DNA of 64,000 nucleotides from Rothia sp. SD9660Na (GTDB taxonomy: Bacteria > Actinomycetota > Actinomycetes > Actinomycetales > Micrococcaceae): NCBI RefSeq assembly GCF_030064065.1, contig NZ_CP125946.1:806001-870000 (forward strand), given 5' to 3'. Each line of letters starts with the position of its first letter. Position 1 is the stretch's first letter. The translations under genes and the position numbers were made by a program. This document shows, in pieces, positions 1 through 7,856 of the stretch. The notes beneath the pieces were generated by a model that was not told the DNA's origin, searched no databases, and was given only the letters and a program-made list of their open reading frames with translations.

Positions 1-26
1 GCGAGTAGGGGCCCTTGTTGATTGCC

Positions 27-101
27 TTATGAGTTGGGGCGCTTACCGTGGTTAGCGCCACCCTTACGGCGATCCTTACGCTTGCGACCGCGCTTGCTCA
101 T
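27..101 (-). CDS. Large-subunit ribosomal protein bL37 (24 aa)
   Basis: This 24-residue, strongly basic ORF begins MSKRGRKRKDRR and ends ANHGKRPNS. That pattern (Arg/Lys-rich start, NHGKRPN end) matches the tiny ribosomal protein bL37 known from mycobacterial ribosome structures, where it is also about 24 residues and sits in the 50S subunit. The ATG is preceded at close spacing by a full AAGGAGG Shine-Dalgarno sequence, which strongly supports translation. The gene is single; the 160 bases upstream hold no other ORF I can support. It is short enough to be missed by ordinary gene callers. The assignment rests on my memory of the family sequence, not on a search. Confidence 0.85.
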   Translation of the reverse strand: MSKRGRKRKDRRKGGANHGKRPNS

Positions 102-260
102 GAGAGCCTCCTTGATCAAGGTGGAGTGCCCGTCAGGATAACGGAACACAAATGGTCGATAGCACCTTGGAACAGGCACTTCTCACTATTTTCGCATACC
201 TTGGCTAGCTTTGCACACCCCGGGGTTGGTCGCAGGGGCAGGCGCCAGCCAGGTACTTCC

Positions 261-860
261 TTAAACGGGCTCTGAAATCTGAAGCCAGTTGTACCAGCCG
301 CGGTGTAGAACCAGCCAGGCAATCAGGCCGTAACCGGACTGGCCGGGGCGGCCATCATTTGCTGCCAGGTCATTGCGCCACTGCTCATGGTGCAGCAGGG
401 GGTTGAAGGTATCAACGTAGACGTGATTACGGCGGGTCACCACATCGGCGTAGGCTGCCGACAGGTCGGCAATCTTGCGGTTACGCTCAGCATCGAGAGT
501 GGGCGGGGGGCCAACGACCAGAACCTTCACATTGTTTTGGGAGGCCATATCGACCATGTTCGCCAGGTTCAGGCGGGAGCGGGCGCTGGTGAGGCCCAGG
601 TCGATGTCGAAGGTTGAGGGTGCAATGACCAGGCGGTTTTCGTGGCCCTGGGCAAAGCGGCGGCTGGCTTCTTCAAACCAGCGGGCATTGAGCTGTTCGC
701 TGCCCTCTCCGGGAGCTGCCAGGTTATAGGCCGAGATGGCGGCAGAGGTCTGGGGGGTGCGTGCCATGACACGCCCGAACCACCCGAGGGTGCGGGGGTC
801 CCCGACGCCTGCGAGCAGATCATCGCCAACGGCTACAAGTCGAATTTTTCGCTGATCCAC
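261..860 (-). CDS. SGNH/GDSL-hydrolase-like protein with degenerate active site
   Basis: The product is about 199 residues with the general layout of an SGNH/GDSL esterase: a block-I-like segment VGDDLLAGVGDP (residues 11-22), a GPPP stretch near residue 115, and a C-terminal NDGRPGQSGYG segment where block V normally lies. The catalytic Ser of GDS is Asp here, and the DGxHP His is not visible, so hydrolysis by the classical triad is doubtful. An in-frame ATG exists upstream at 1025, but it would place non-homologous sequence, and the kgd terminator, inside the gene. I chose the GTG at 860, which has AGAAAG about six bases upstream. No signal peptide is visible. It lies downstream of kgd on the same strand but behind a strong hairpin, so it is probably transcribed separately. 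Substrate unknown. Confidence 0.7.
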   Translation of the reverse strand: MDQRKIRLVAVGDDLLAGVGDPRTLGWFGRVMARTPQTSAAISAYNLAAPGEGSEQLNARWFEEASRRFAQGHENRLVIAPSTFDIDLGLTSARSRLNLANMVDMASQNNVKVLVVGPPPTLDAERNRKIADLSAAYADVVTRRNHVYVDTFNPLLHHEQWRNDLAANDGRPGQSGYGLIAWLVLHRGWYNWLQISEPV

Positions 861-976
861 GTGTTTCTTTCTACAAGGTTGCAGGCGCTCTTGCCCAGCA
901 ACGTTGGTCTCTTTCGTTCTGTACCAGTCTAAACCCTGGAGCTTGCCAGTGCACGGTGGGCGCACCGCAAACGGGT

Positions 977-1011
977 AGTGCCCGAATCTTGACGGGCAAG
1001 ATTCGGGCACT
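977..1011 (-). terminator. kgd terminator hairpin
   Basis: A perfect 15-bp inverted repeat (977-991 and 997-1011) with a 5-base loop lies 35 bases past the kgd stop codon. It has no T-tract, as is common in high-GC actinobacteria. Its placement between kgd and the following minus-strand gene fits a transcription terminator. Confidence 0.7.
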
Positions 1012-1045
1012 GCTAACCTAATCATCTGATAGGCGATGAACCGCT

Positions 1046-4000
1046 TTAGCGGTCGAAGACCTCAGAGATGAGGTTGTCGAGCTCGCGCTGGTGGCGCTTA
1101 CCGGTACCAGCTGCAGGAGAAGCTGCTGCCGGACGGGAAATCAGCTTCATACGGTAGTCAATCTGGGGCAGCAGATTGACCGCCATGAAGGGCCACTGAC
1201 CCTGGTTAGCCGGTTCATCCTGGGCCCAGATTAGTTCCGCATTGGGGTAGGCAGCAATCTGTTCCTTGATCTCAGCAGAGGGCAGGGGGTAGAGCTGCTC
1301 GACGCGCACAATAGCGGTGGTCTCATCCCCGCGCTTAGCGCGCTCTGCTTCCAGGTCGTAGTAGAGACGGCCGGAGACGAAGACCAGGCGGGTCACATCA
1401 GCGGGGTTTAGGTCACCCTGGTCCTCGATGACGGGCTTGAAGCTACCGCTGGTGAAGTCCTCAACCGATGAAGCAGCAGCCTTGAGGCGCAGTAGCTGCT
1501 TGGGGGTGATAACAATCAGCGGCTTGTGCGGGCGGGAGTGAGCCTGGCGGCGCAGCAGGTGGAAGTGGTTAGCCGGGGTCGAGGGAACAGCAACAGTCAT
1601 GTTGTTCTCGGCGCACAGCTGCAGGTAGCGCTCCATGCGGGCCGATGAGTGGTCAGGGCCCTGACCCTCAAACCCGTGAGGGAGAAGCAGCACCAGTGAA
1701 GAACGCTGAGCCCACTTCTGCTCTGCAGATGAGATGAACTCATCCACAATGGTCTGAGCGCCATTGGCGAAGTCACCGAACTGGGCCTCCCAGAGCACCA
1801 GGGAATCGGGGCGCTCGACGGAGTAGCCGTATTCGAAGCCCATGACGCCGTACTCGGAGAGCAGGGAGTTGTAGATGGAGTACTTACCCTGGTTCTCTGA
1901 GAGGTTGGCCAGGGGGTTCCACTCTTCGTCGGTTAGGGAATCGTGCAGCACGGAGTGGCGCTGGACAAAGGTGCCGCGCTGGACGTCCTGACCGGTCAGG
2001 CGCACATCGCGGCCTTCCAGCAGCAGGGAGGCAAAGGCAGCGAGTTCACCAAAGCCCCAGTTGATGTCACCCTCGGTGGACATCTTCACGCGCTGCTCCA
2101 GCAGCTTCTTAAGCTTCTTGTGTACAGTGAAGCCCTCGGGGATATTGCCAAAGGCCTGACCAATCTGGGCAAGAGTCTCAGCAGAGATAGCGGTCTCACC
2201 GGCAACGTGCACAGAGTCCTCGTTCTGTTGGGCAGCAGGGCGCTCGATGTTAGAAACAGCGGCAGCGTCTGCGGTGACCAGGGGAGCAGAGGACGACTGA
2301 GCCTCGTGGGTCTCAGTGAAGATCTGCTCCAGGCGGGACTGGTAGTCCTTGAGGGCACGCTCGGCCTCGTCCTGGGAAATATCACCGCGACCAACCAGGG
2401 CCTCGGTGTAGATCTTGCGGGTTGAAGGCAGCTCTTCAATCTGCTGGTACATCTTGGGCTGGGTCATCGAGGGGTCATCTGCCTCGTTGTGACCGCGGCG
2501 GCGGTAGCAGACCAGGTCGATGACGACATCCTTATTGAATGCCTGGCGGTAGGCGAAGGCGATGGAACCAGCGCGGACGACTGCCTCGGGGTCGTCCGCA
2601 TTCACGTGCAGGACGGGGGCCTGAATCATACGGGCGATATCGGTGGAGTAGGTGGCGGTGCGGCCATCACGCGGGGTGGTGGTGAAGCCCACCTGGTTGT
2701 TGACCACGATGTGCACGGTACCGCCGGTGGTGTAGCCCTCAAGCTTGGACATCTGCAGGGTTTCCAGCACGATGCCCTGACCGGCGAAGGCCGCGTCACC
2801 GTGCACCAGGATCGGCAGTACGGGGTAATTGCCGATGCCCTGTTCAGCCAGGGTGTCCTGCTTAGCGCGGACGATACCCTCAAGCACGGTGTTGACGGCT
2901 TCCAGATGGGAGGGGTTAGCGGCCAGGTAGACCTGGGTCTGGTTACCGTTGTGGGAGGTAAAGACTCCCTCAGTGCCCAGGTGGTACTTAACGTCGCCGG
3001 AGCCACCGGTCAGGCGGGGGTCCATCTGGCCCTCAAACTCACGGAAGATCTGGGCGTAGGACTTACCTGCAATATTGGTCAGCACGTTGAGGCGACCGCG
3101 GTGGGCCATACCGATACCGACCCCGTTCAGGCCAGCGTCTGCTGCTTCAGAAATAACCGAGTCAAGCAGGGGAATCAGGGATTCGCCGCCCTCCAGCGAG
3201 AAGCGCTTCTGGCCCAGGTACTTGGTCTGCAGGAAGGTTTCAAAAGCCTCCGCAGCGTTCAGGGTGCCCAACACACGGAACTGCTCGTCGCGGGAGGGCT
3301 TGGTGTAGCCGTGCTCCAGGCGGTCCTGGAACCACTGGCGCTCTTCGGGGTTCTCGATGTGCATGTATTCCACACCCAGGGTGCGGGTGTAGGCCTCGCG
3401 CAGCAGCTCAAGGATAGTGCGCAGGGGCAGGGATTCCTTTTCGCCAAAGCCACCGGTGGGCCAGTAACGGTCGAGATCCCAGAGGGTCAGGCCGTAGTTC
3501 TCCAGACGCAGGTCAGGGTGGGAGAGCATCTGGTAACCGATGGGATTGGTCTGTGCGACCAGATGACCGCGTACACGGAAGGCGTGGATGAGCTGCTGGA
3601 TGCGGGCAACCTTAGAGACTTCGGCTTCGGGGTTGACCTGGTTGTCGCGGGCCCAGCGGACAGGCTCAAAGGGGATGCGCAGATCCTCAAAAATCTGCTC
3701 GTAGAAACCGTCGCCACCGAGCAGGTAGTGCTCCACAATTTTGAGGAACTCGCCGGAACCTGCACCCTGAATGACGCGGTGGTCGTAGGTGGAGGTGAGG
3801 GTCAGAATCTTGGAGACACCGTTGCGGGCAATGACCTTTTCTGAGGTACCACGGTACTCGGCGGGGTAGTCGAGGGCACCTGCACCGATGATGGCTGCCT
3901 GGCCCTTGGAGAGGCGGGGCACGGAGTGGACGGTGCCGATACCGCCGGGGTTGGTCAGTGAGACGGTGGTACCGGCGAAGTCTTCAACGCCGAGCTTGCC

Positions 4001-4792
4001 TTCACGGCCGCGCTTGACGATGTCGTTGTAGGCTTCCCAGAACTCTGAGAAGGAAAGCTTCTCTGCACCCTTGATGTTGGGCACAACCAGGCTGCGGGAG
4101 CCGTCGGGGCGGGGCAGGTCGATGGCCAGGCCGAAGTTAACGTGGGCGTGCTGGATAGCGGCGGGCTTACCCTTGGCGTCCTCGCCGTAGCTGACGTTCA
4201 TGGAGGGGAAGGCCGCAAGAGCGCGGATGATGGCATAGCCAATGATATGGGTGAAGGAGACCTTGCCGCCGCGGGTACGAGCCAGGTAGCTGTTGATTTC
4301 GGTGCGGTTATCGATCAGCAGCTTGGCGGGGATAGCGCGGACGGTGGTTGCGGTGGGTACGCTCAGCGACTCGTCCATGTTGGCGGCTACTGCCTTGGCG
4401 GGGCCGCGTAGGGTAACGATCTGGTCTTCTTGGGGAGCGTCGCTCACGGGTTCTTCCTTTGGGGTGGCGGGCTTGGTCGCTGAGGGGTTGCTTGCCTTGG
4501 GGGCTGCCTGCGGGGCTGACTTGGGATCAGCTTCAGGGGCAGGGGTCTTGGGAGTAGAGGGGACGGGGGCCTTGGTGGGCTCATCCTTGGCCGGTGCGGA
4601 CGCGGCAGCGGGCGCCGGTGCCTGCTGCGAGCTGGGTGCGCTGCCGGTTGTGCCTGCCCACTGGTCAAACAGGGGCCACCACGTCTCGTCGACTGAGTTG
4701 CGGTCTTGCTCGTACTTTTCAAAGAGCTCTTCGACGAGCCACTCGTTACCCGCGAACTCTTCGGGAACAATATGTTCTGGCTGGTTTGGCAC
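1046..4792 (-). CDS. kgd: Multifunctional 2-oxoglutarate decarboxylase / dehydrogenase E1-E2 fusion
   Basis: The 1248-residue protein is the actinobacterial Kgd/SucA type. It has a short N-terminal helix region (PEEFAGNEWLVEELFEKY), an Ala/Pro-rich linker (about 45-110), and an E2-like acyltransferase domain without lipoyl domain (about 110-370, with the DHR-x3-G motif near 336). A ThDP-dependent E1 domain follows (HRGRLNVL near 563, GDAAFAGQG near 664) and a transketolase-like C-terminus. It oxidatively decarboxylates 2-oxoglutarate in the TCA cycle and in this family also shows succinic-semialdehyde and carboligase side activities; Odhl/GarA-type control is known in relatives. The start is the GTG at 4792 (first residues VPNQPEHIVPEEF), matching relatives; an upstream ATG at 4870 would add 26 atypical residues. 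GAGG lies about 10 bases upstream. The gene is monocistronic, with a clear terminator and a candidate promoter. Confidence 0.97.
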   Translation of the reverse strand: MPNQPEHIVPEEFAGNEWLVEELFEKYEQDRNSVDETWWPLFDQWAGTTGSAPSSQQAPAPAAASAPAKDEPTKAPVPSTPKTPAPEADPKSAPQAAPKASNPSATKPATPKEEPVSDAPQEDQIVTLRGPAKAVAANMDESLSVPTATTVRAIPAKLLIDNRTEINSYLARTRGGKVSFTHIIGYAIIRALAAFPSMNVSYGEDAKGKPAAIQHAHVNFGLAIDLPRPDGSRSLVVPNIKGAEKLSFSEFWEAYNDIVKRGREGKLGVEDFAGTTVSLTNPGGIGTVHSVPRLSKGQAAIIGAGALDYPAEYRGTSEKVIARNGVSKILTLTSTYDHRVIQGAGSGEFLKIVEHYLLGGDGFYEQIFEDLRIPFEPVRWARDNQVNPEAEVSKVARIQQLIHAFRVRGHLVAQTNPIGYQMLSHPDLRLENYGLTLWDLDRYWPTGGFGEKESLPLRTILELLREAYTRTLGVEYMHIENPEERQWFQDRLEHGYTKPSRDEQFRVLGTLNAAEAFETFLQTKYLGQKRFSLEGGESLIPLLDSVISEAADAGLNGVGIGMAHRGRLNVLTNIAGKSYAQIFREFEGQMDPRLTGGSGDVKYHLGTEGVFTSHNGNQTQVYLAANPSHLEAVNTVLEGIVRAKQDTLAEQGIGNYPVLPILVHGDAAFAGQGIVLETLQMSKLEGYTTGGTVHIVVNNQVGFTTTPRDGRTATYSTDIARMIQAPVLHVNADDPEAVVRAGSIAFAYRQAFNKDVVIDLVCYRRRGHNEADDPSMTQPKMYQQIEELPSTRKIYTEALVGRGDISQDEAERALKDYQSRLEQIFTETHEAQSSSAPLVTADAAAVSNIERPAAQQNEDSVHVAGETAISAETLAQIGQAFGNIPEGFTVHKKLKKLLEQRVKMSTEGDINWGFGELAAFASLLLEGRDVRLTGQDVQRGTFVQRHSVLHDSLTDEEWNPLANLSENQGKYSIYNSLLSEYGVMGFEYGYSVERPDSLVLWEAQFGDFANGAQTIVDEFISSAEQKWAQRSSLVLLLPHGFEGQGPDHSSARMERYLQLCAENNMTVAVPSTPANHFHLLRRQAHSRPHKPLIVITPKQLLRLKAAASSVEDFTSGSFKPVIEDQGDLNPADVTRLVFVSGRLYYDLEAERAKRGDETTAIVRVEQLYPLPSAEIKEQIAAYPNAELIWAQDEPANQGQWPFMAVNLLPQIDYRMKLISRPAAASPAAGTGKRHQRELDNLISEVFDR

Positions 4793-4908
4793 TTCTCTTA
4801 CGCCTCTTCCATCTCTTGTGATTGCTGGGTGCCAAAACCGCTTTTGGCACGAGGTGGGCGGGCATCGCACACTACATTGGGCGCGTGATGTACCGCATAT
4901 CTTTGTCT

Positions 4909-4938
4909 AGTTTAGAAGTGTTTTGGGGGTTCGTCCAA
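4909..4938 (-). promoter_or_regulatory. Candidate kgd promoter
   Basis: On the minus strand a TTGGAC box (4938-4933) is followed after 18 bases by TAAACT (4914-4909). Both resemble the housekeeping sigma consensus. The transcript would carry a leader of about 110 bases before the kgd GTG. Prediction from pattern only. Confidence 0.45.
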
Positions 4939-5044
4939 CGCACTACTTTCTATGACATCTCGCCGTGAGACTATCTGGCAGAGATAGGCTGGCATTTCGC
5001 AGGTGGTGAAAGTGAGCCCACTGAGTAAACCGTTCAATATTCGC

Positions 5045-5050
5045 TAGAAT
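5045..5050 (+). promoter_or_regulatory. Candidate -10 box for the CNNM pair (leaderless start)
   Basis: TAGAAT lies eight bases before the ATG at 5059, the spacing expected when transcription begins at or next to a start codon. The -35 region is poor. If real, the small ORF 5059-5193 would be translated from a leaderless mRNA. Confidence 0.35.
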
Positions 5051-5058
5051 TGACCACT

Positions 5059-5193
5059 ATGGAAGACCCTTCTAGTTGCTGCGCATCTTCGCAGCCCTCA
5101 CGAGCGCTTTGGCGCACATTATTCTTTAACCCAACCGCGGGCGTCCGCACCTTTGGCAACCCGTGCCCAGCCCAGCAGGCGGTGAGAGCCTAA
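5059..5193 (+). CDS. Candidate upstream small ORF (44 aa, Cys-Cys containing)
   Basis: This ORF begins MEDPSSCCASSQ and ends at a TAA three bases before the ATG of the next gene, in the same reading frame as that gene. There is no Shine-Dalgarno sequence, but a TAGAAT box sits just upstream, so it may be leaderless. The product is not a recognised family and has no membrane segment. Its position suggests a regulatory leader peptide whose translation could feed ribosomes into, or gate, the CNNM genes. It may equally be chance: there is no stop pressure over only 135 bases. It contains one GGGCGTCCGC copy of the repeated word described in the findings. Confidence 0.3.
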   Translation: MEDPSSCCASSQPSRALWRTLFFNPTAGVRTFGNPCPAQQAVRA

Positions 5194-5196
5194 ACC

Positions 5197-6564
5197 ATGG
5201 AATGGCTCCTGCTTCTCATTGGCTTTGCCCTGATTCTGGGCACCGGCTTCTTTGTGGCCGTAGAGTTTTCGCTGGTAGCTCTTGATCAGTCCAAGGTCCA
5301 GCAAGAAATTGATAGGGGAGACGCCGCAGGTGAACGAGTGCTTGCCTGCCTCAAGTCCCTCTCAACCCAGCTCTCAAGCTGCCAGCTGGGAATTACCATC
5401 ACCACCCTGCTTACCGGTTACACCCTCGACAGCGGTATCAACGCCCTGGCCGGCGACACCATCGCTTCGTGGGGGCTTGCTCCCTCAGTGTCATCGGCCC
5501 TTACCCTGATTTTCTCTATGGGTATTGCAACCCTGCTCTCCATGATTATCGGTGAGCTGGTTCCCAAGAACCTGGCGATTGCCGAGCCCTACCGTGTAGC
5601 CCGCGTGCTAGCTCCGGGGCAGCTGCTCTTTACCAAGGTGATGGGCCCCATCGTCCGCACCGCGAACGGGTCAGCGAACTGGATTCTGCACCGTTTTGGC
5701 ATGGAAGCTAAGGAGGAGCTCTCGGCAGCCCGTTCACCCGAAGAGCTTTCTTCAATGGTGCGCCGCTCAGCCGACCTGGGCACCCTGGACTCCGACACCG
5801 CCCGCTTCGTCGATAAGACCCTCTCCTTCGCCGAGCTCACCGCAGCCGACGTCATGACCCCCCGCCGCAAGGTCATCATGCTCGAAGATACCGCCCCTGT
5901 GAGCGACGTTATCGAGCTGGCCCGCACCACCGGCCACTCCCGCTTCCCCCTCTACCGGGAAGACCAGGACAACATCGTGGGCGTCGTGCACGTGAAGAAG
6001 GCCGTGGGCCTTCCCCTTGATAAGCGCGACACGCTGGAAGCCGGAACGCTGATGGAGGACGTACTGCAGGTACCCGAAACCGTGCATCTGGACTCCCTGC
6101 TCATGCAGCTGCGAGAGGGCGCCCTTCAGCTTGCCGTGGTGCTTGACGAATACGGTGGCACCGCCGGCATCACCACCCTTGAAGACCTGGTTGAAGAAAT
6201 CGTCGGTGAAGTCTCCGATGAACACGACACCAACTCCTTCGACGAACGCCCCCTGCGCGTGGGCAGTGGCGACTACATCTTCTCGGGCCTGCTCCGCCCC
6301 GACGAGGTCAAGGACTACATTGGCACCCTGGAGGTGGACGATGACCCCGCCTACGAAACCATGGGCGGCTTCATGATGGATCACCTGGGGCGAGTTCCCG
6401 AAACCGGCGACGTGGTGCCCGTTGAGGGCGGACGCCTGCGCGTAGAAAAGATGGAACAGCGCCGGGTAGACCGAATTCGCTACATCCCCGATGCCCTACC
6501 CCTGGAGCAGGGGGAAGCGGCTACAGGTGAGTTGAAGACCGCTCGAAAGGAGGCCCGCCGATGA
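5197..6564 (+). CDS. CNNM/CBS-domain membrane protein (HlyC/CorC family)
   Basis: The 455-residue protein has the family order: a DUF21/CNNM membrane domain (hydrophobic segments about 1-22, 60-80, 97-120, with GELVPKNLA), a CBS pair (about 205-330, containing MTPR and DEYGGTAGITTLEDLVEEIVGE), and a C-terminal CorC/HlyC domain (about 345-425, ending in the RVDRIRYIP region). The family is linked to Mg2+/Co2+ efflux or ion homeostasis; the older 'hemolysin' name is not evidence of cytolysis. It overlaps the next gene by four bases (ATGA), so the two paralogues are one transcription unit and may form a heteromer. The RBS is weak (GGTGAGAG), compatible with translational coupling to the small ORF upstream. 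Confidence 0.92.
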   Translation: MEWLLLLIGFALILGTGFFVAVEFSLVALDQSKVQQEIDRGDAAGERVLACLKSLSTQLSSCQLGITITTLLTGYTLDSGINALAGDTIASWGLAPSVSSALTLIFSMGIATLLSMIIGELVPKNLAIAEPYRVARVLAPGQLLFTKVMGPIVRTANGSANWILHRFGMEAKEELSAARSPEELSSMVRRSADLGTLDSDTARFVDKTLSFAELTAADVMTPRRKVIMLEDTAPVSDVIELARTTGHSRFPLYREDQDNIVGVVHVKKAVGLPLDKRDTLEAGTLMEDVLQVPETVHLDSLLMQLREGALQLAVVLDEYGGTAGITTLEDLVEEIVGEVSDEHDTNSFDERPLRVGSGDYIFSGLLRPDEVKDYIGTLEVDDDPAYETMGGFMMDHLGRVPETGDVVPVEGGRLRVEKMEQRRVDRIRYIPDALPLEQGEAATGELKTARKEARR

Positions 6565-7646
6565 ATGACTGGGTAGCTATCGCTCTGCTCTTTGCGCTCC
6601 TTGCCGGTAACGCTTACTTCGTGGGTGCTGAGTTCGCCGTTATGTCGACCCGCCGCTCCCAGATTGAGCCCCTGGCCGAGTCGGGTAACAAGCGCGCCGT
6701 CACCACCCTCTACGCCCTTGAAAACGTATCCCTTATGCTGGCTACCTGCCAGCTGGGCATCACGGTGTGCTCCCTCCTGATTCTGAACGTCTCTGAGCCG
6801 GCTATCCACCACCTGGTGGCTGGTCCCCTGGAGTCCTGGGGAATACCTTATGAGGCAGCGAGCGTCCTAGCCTTCATCTTTGCGCTGGTGCTGGTGACCT
6901 ACCTGCACGTCATCTTTGGTGAAATGGTGCCAAAGAACGCTGCTGTGTCACTTGCCGCTTCGGGTATTGCCCTGTGGATTGCCCCCTCGCTGGTGACCCT
7001 CTCCCGTATTCTCAAGCCCCTGGTTGGTCTGCTCAACTGGATAGCCGACCACACCCTGCGTCTGATGAAGGTAGAGCCCAAGGCTGAAGTGGCATCAACC
7101 TTTACCCTCGATGAGCTGCAAAGTATCGTGGCTCAGTCAACCGCAGAGGGAACCGTGGATGACGGCTCCGGTGTGCTGTCTGGCGCCCTGGAGTTCAGCT
7201 CGAAGACCGTTGCTGAGATTATGGTACCCGGCGACCAGCTGGTCACAATGAACTTCCCTTGCACGCCCGCTGAGCTGGAAAAGGCTGTTGCCCATACCGG
7301 CTACTCCCGCTTCGTGATGAGGGACGAGCAGGACGGCACCTACATGGGCTACCTGCACATCAAGGACGCCCTGGTCTACGAGGCTGACCGTATGGATCAG
7401 CCCATTGCTTGGTCTAAGCTACGTCAGATGTCGATCGTCAAGCCCGAAACCGAAATCGATGAGGCTCTTGCCACCATGCAGCGCAACCGGGCCCACGTCT
7501 CCCACGTAGTTGATGCCCGGGGGCAGAGCGTAGGCGTACTCTTCTTGGAAGACATCCTGGAAGAGTTGGTCGGTGAAATTAAGGACACCACCCAGGAGCA
7601 CGTGCGCCGCCGCGAGGAAGCTGCCTCGAAGCACAGCGCTGACTAG
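6561..7646 (+). CDS. CNNM/CBS-domain membrane protein, short paralogue
   Basis: This 361-residue paralogue of the preceding gene keeps the CNNM membrane domain (about 1-180, with GEMVPKNAAVSLA) and the CBS pair (about 205-340, ending in VLFLEDILEELVGEI). It lacks the C-terminal CorC/HlyC domain. The ATG overlaps the upstream stop and follows GAAAGGAGG, so translation is coupled. In actinobacteria such tandem long/short pairs are common; a joint ion-export or sensing role is inference. A GC-rich terminator follows. Confidence 0.92.
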   Translation: MNDWVAIALLFALLAGNAYFVGAEFAVMSTRRSQIEPLAESGNKRAVTTLYALENVSLMLATCQLGITVCSLLILNVSEPAIHHLVAGPLESWGIPYEAASVLAFIFALVLVTYLHVIFGEMVPKNAAVSLAASGIALWIAPSLVTLSRILKPLVGLLNWIADHTLRLMKVEPKAEVASTFTLDELQSIVAQSTAEGTVDDGSGVLSGALEFSSKTVAEIMVPGDQLVTMNFPCTPAELEKAVAHTGYSRFVMRDEQDGTYMGYLHIKDALVYEADRMDQPIAWSKLRQMSIVKPETEIDEALATMQRNRAHVSHVVDARGQSVGVLFLEDILEELVGEIKDTTQEHVRRREEAASKHSAD

Positions 7647-7682
7647 TTTCCCTTAGCTGTCAATCGATTTTACCCGGTGCGC

Positions 7683-7735
7683 GGACGCCCGCCCCGCTTT
7701 CCCTGCCCCGTGGCAGGGAGGAGGGGCGGGCGTCC
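7683..7735 (+). terminator. Terminator after the CNNM pair (GGACGCC-capped)
   Basis: A 13-bp outer stem (GGACGCCCGCCCC with its complement ending at 7735) encloses an inner stem TCCCTGCC/GGCAGGGA, followed by TTGTATTTAT. It is one of at least five terminators in the window whose arms end in GGACGCC/GGCGTCC. Confidence 0.85.
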
Positions 7736-7784
7736 TTGTATTTATAGCGGGGGGCGGGTGTGATGCGGTGTACGCACTTTTTAT

Positions 7785-7814
7785 TTGCGAACGGTTCGCA
7801 GAAAAGAGTAGGCT
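7785..7814 (+). promoter_or_regulatory. znu promoter with overlapping palindromic operator
   Basis: A perfect 15-base palindrome, TGCGAACGGTTCGCA (7786-7800, one central base), overlaps a TTGCGA -35 box (7785-7790). An 18-base spacer separates this from TAGGCT (7809-7814). A repressor bound there would block RNA polymerase. The regulator is probably the Fur-family protein encoded at 10562-10996, but the palindrome is more GC-rich than the AT-rich Zur boxes known from Streptomyces or Mycobacterium, so the pairing is inference. Confidence 0.45.
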
Positions 7815-7856
7815 GGCAGAAGCCCTAAACTTTATCCCAGACCAAAGGACAGCGCC

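Noticed and set aside
2489-3844. 451-codon open frame antisense to kgd
   Set aside because: It lies wholly inside kgd on the other strand, has Gly/Val/His-rich composition typical of a GC-rich antisense frame, and shows no domain or ribosome binding site.
7786-7800. Palindrome as a LexA/SOS box
   Set aside because: LexA boxes in actinobacteria need CGAAC and GTTCG spaced by four bases; here only one base separates them, and the genes are not SOS genes.
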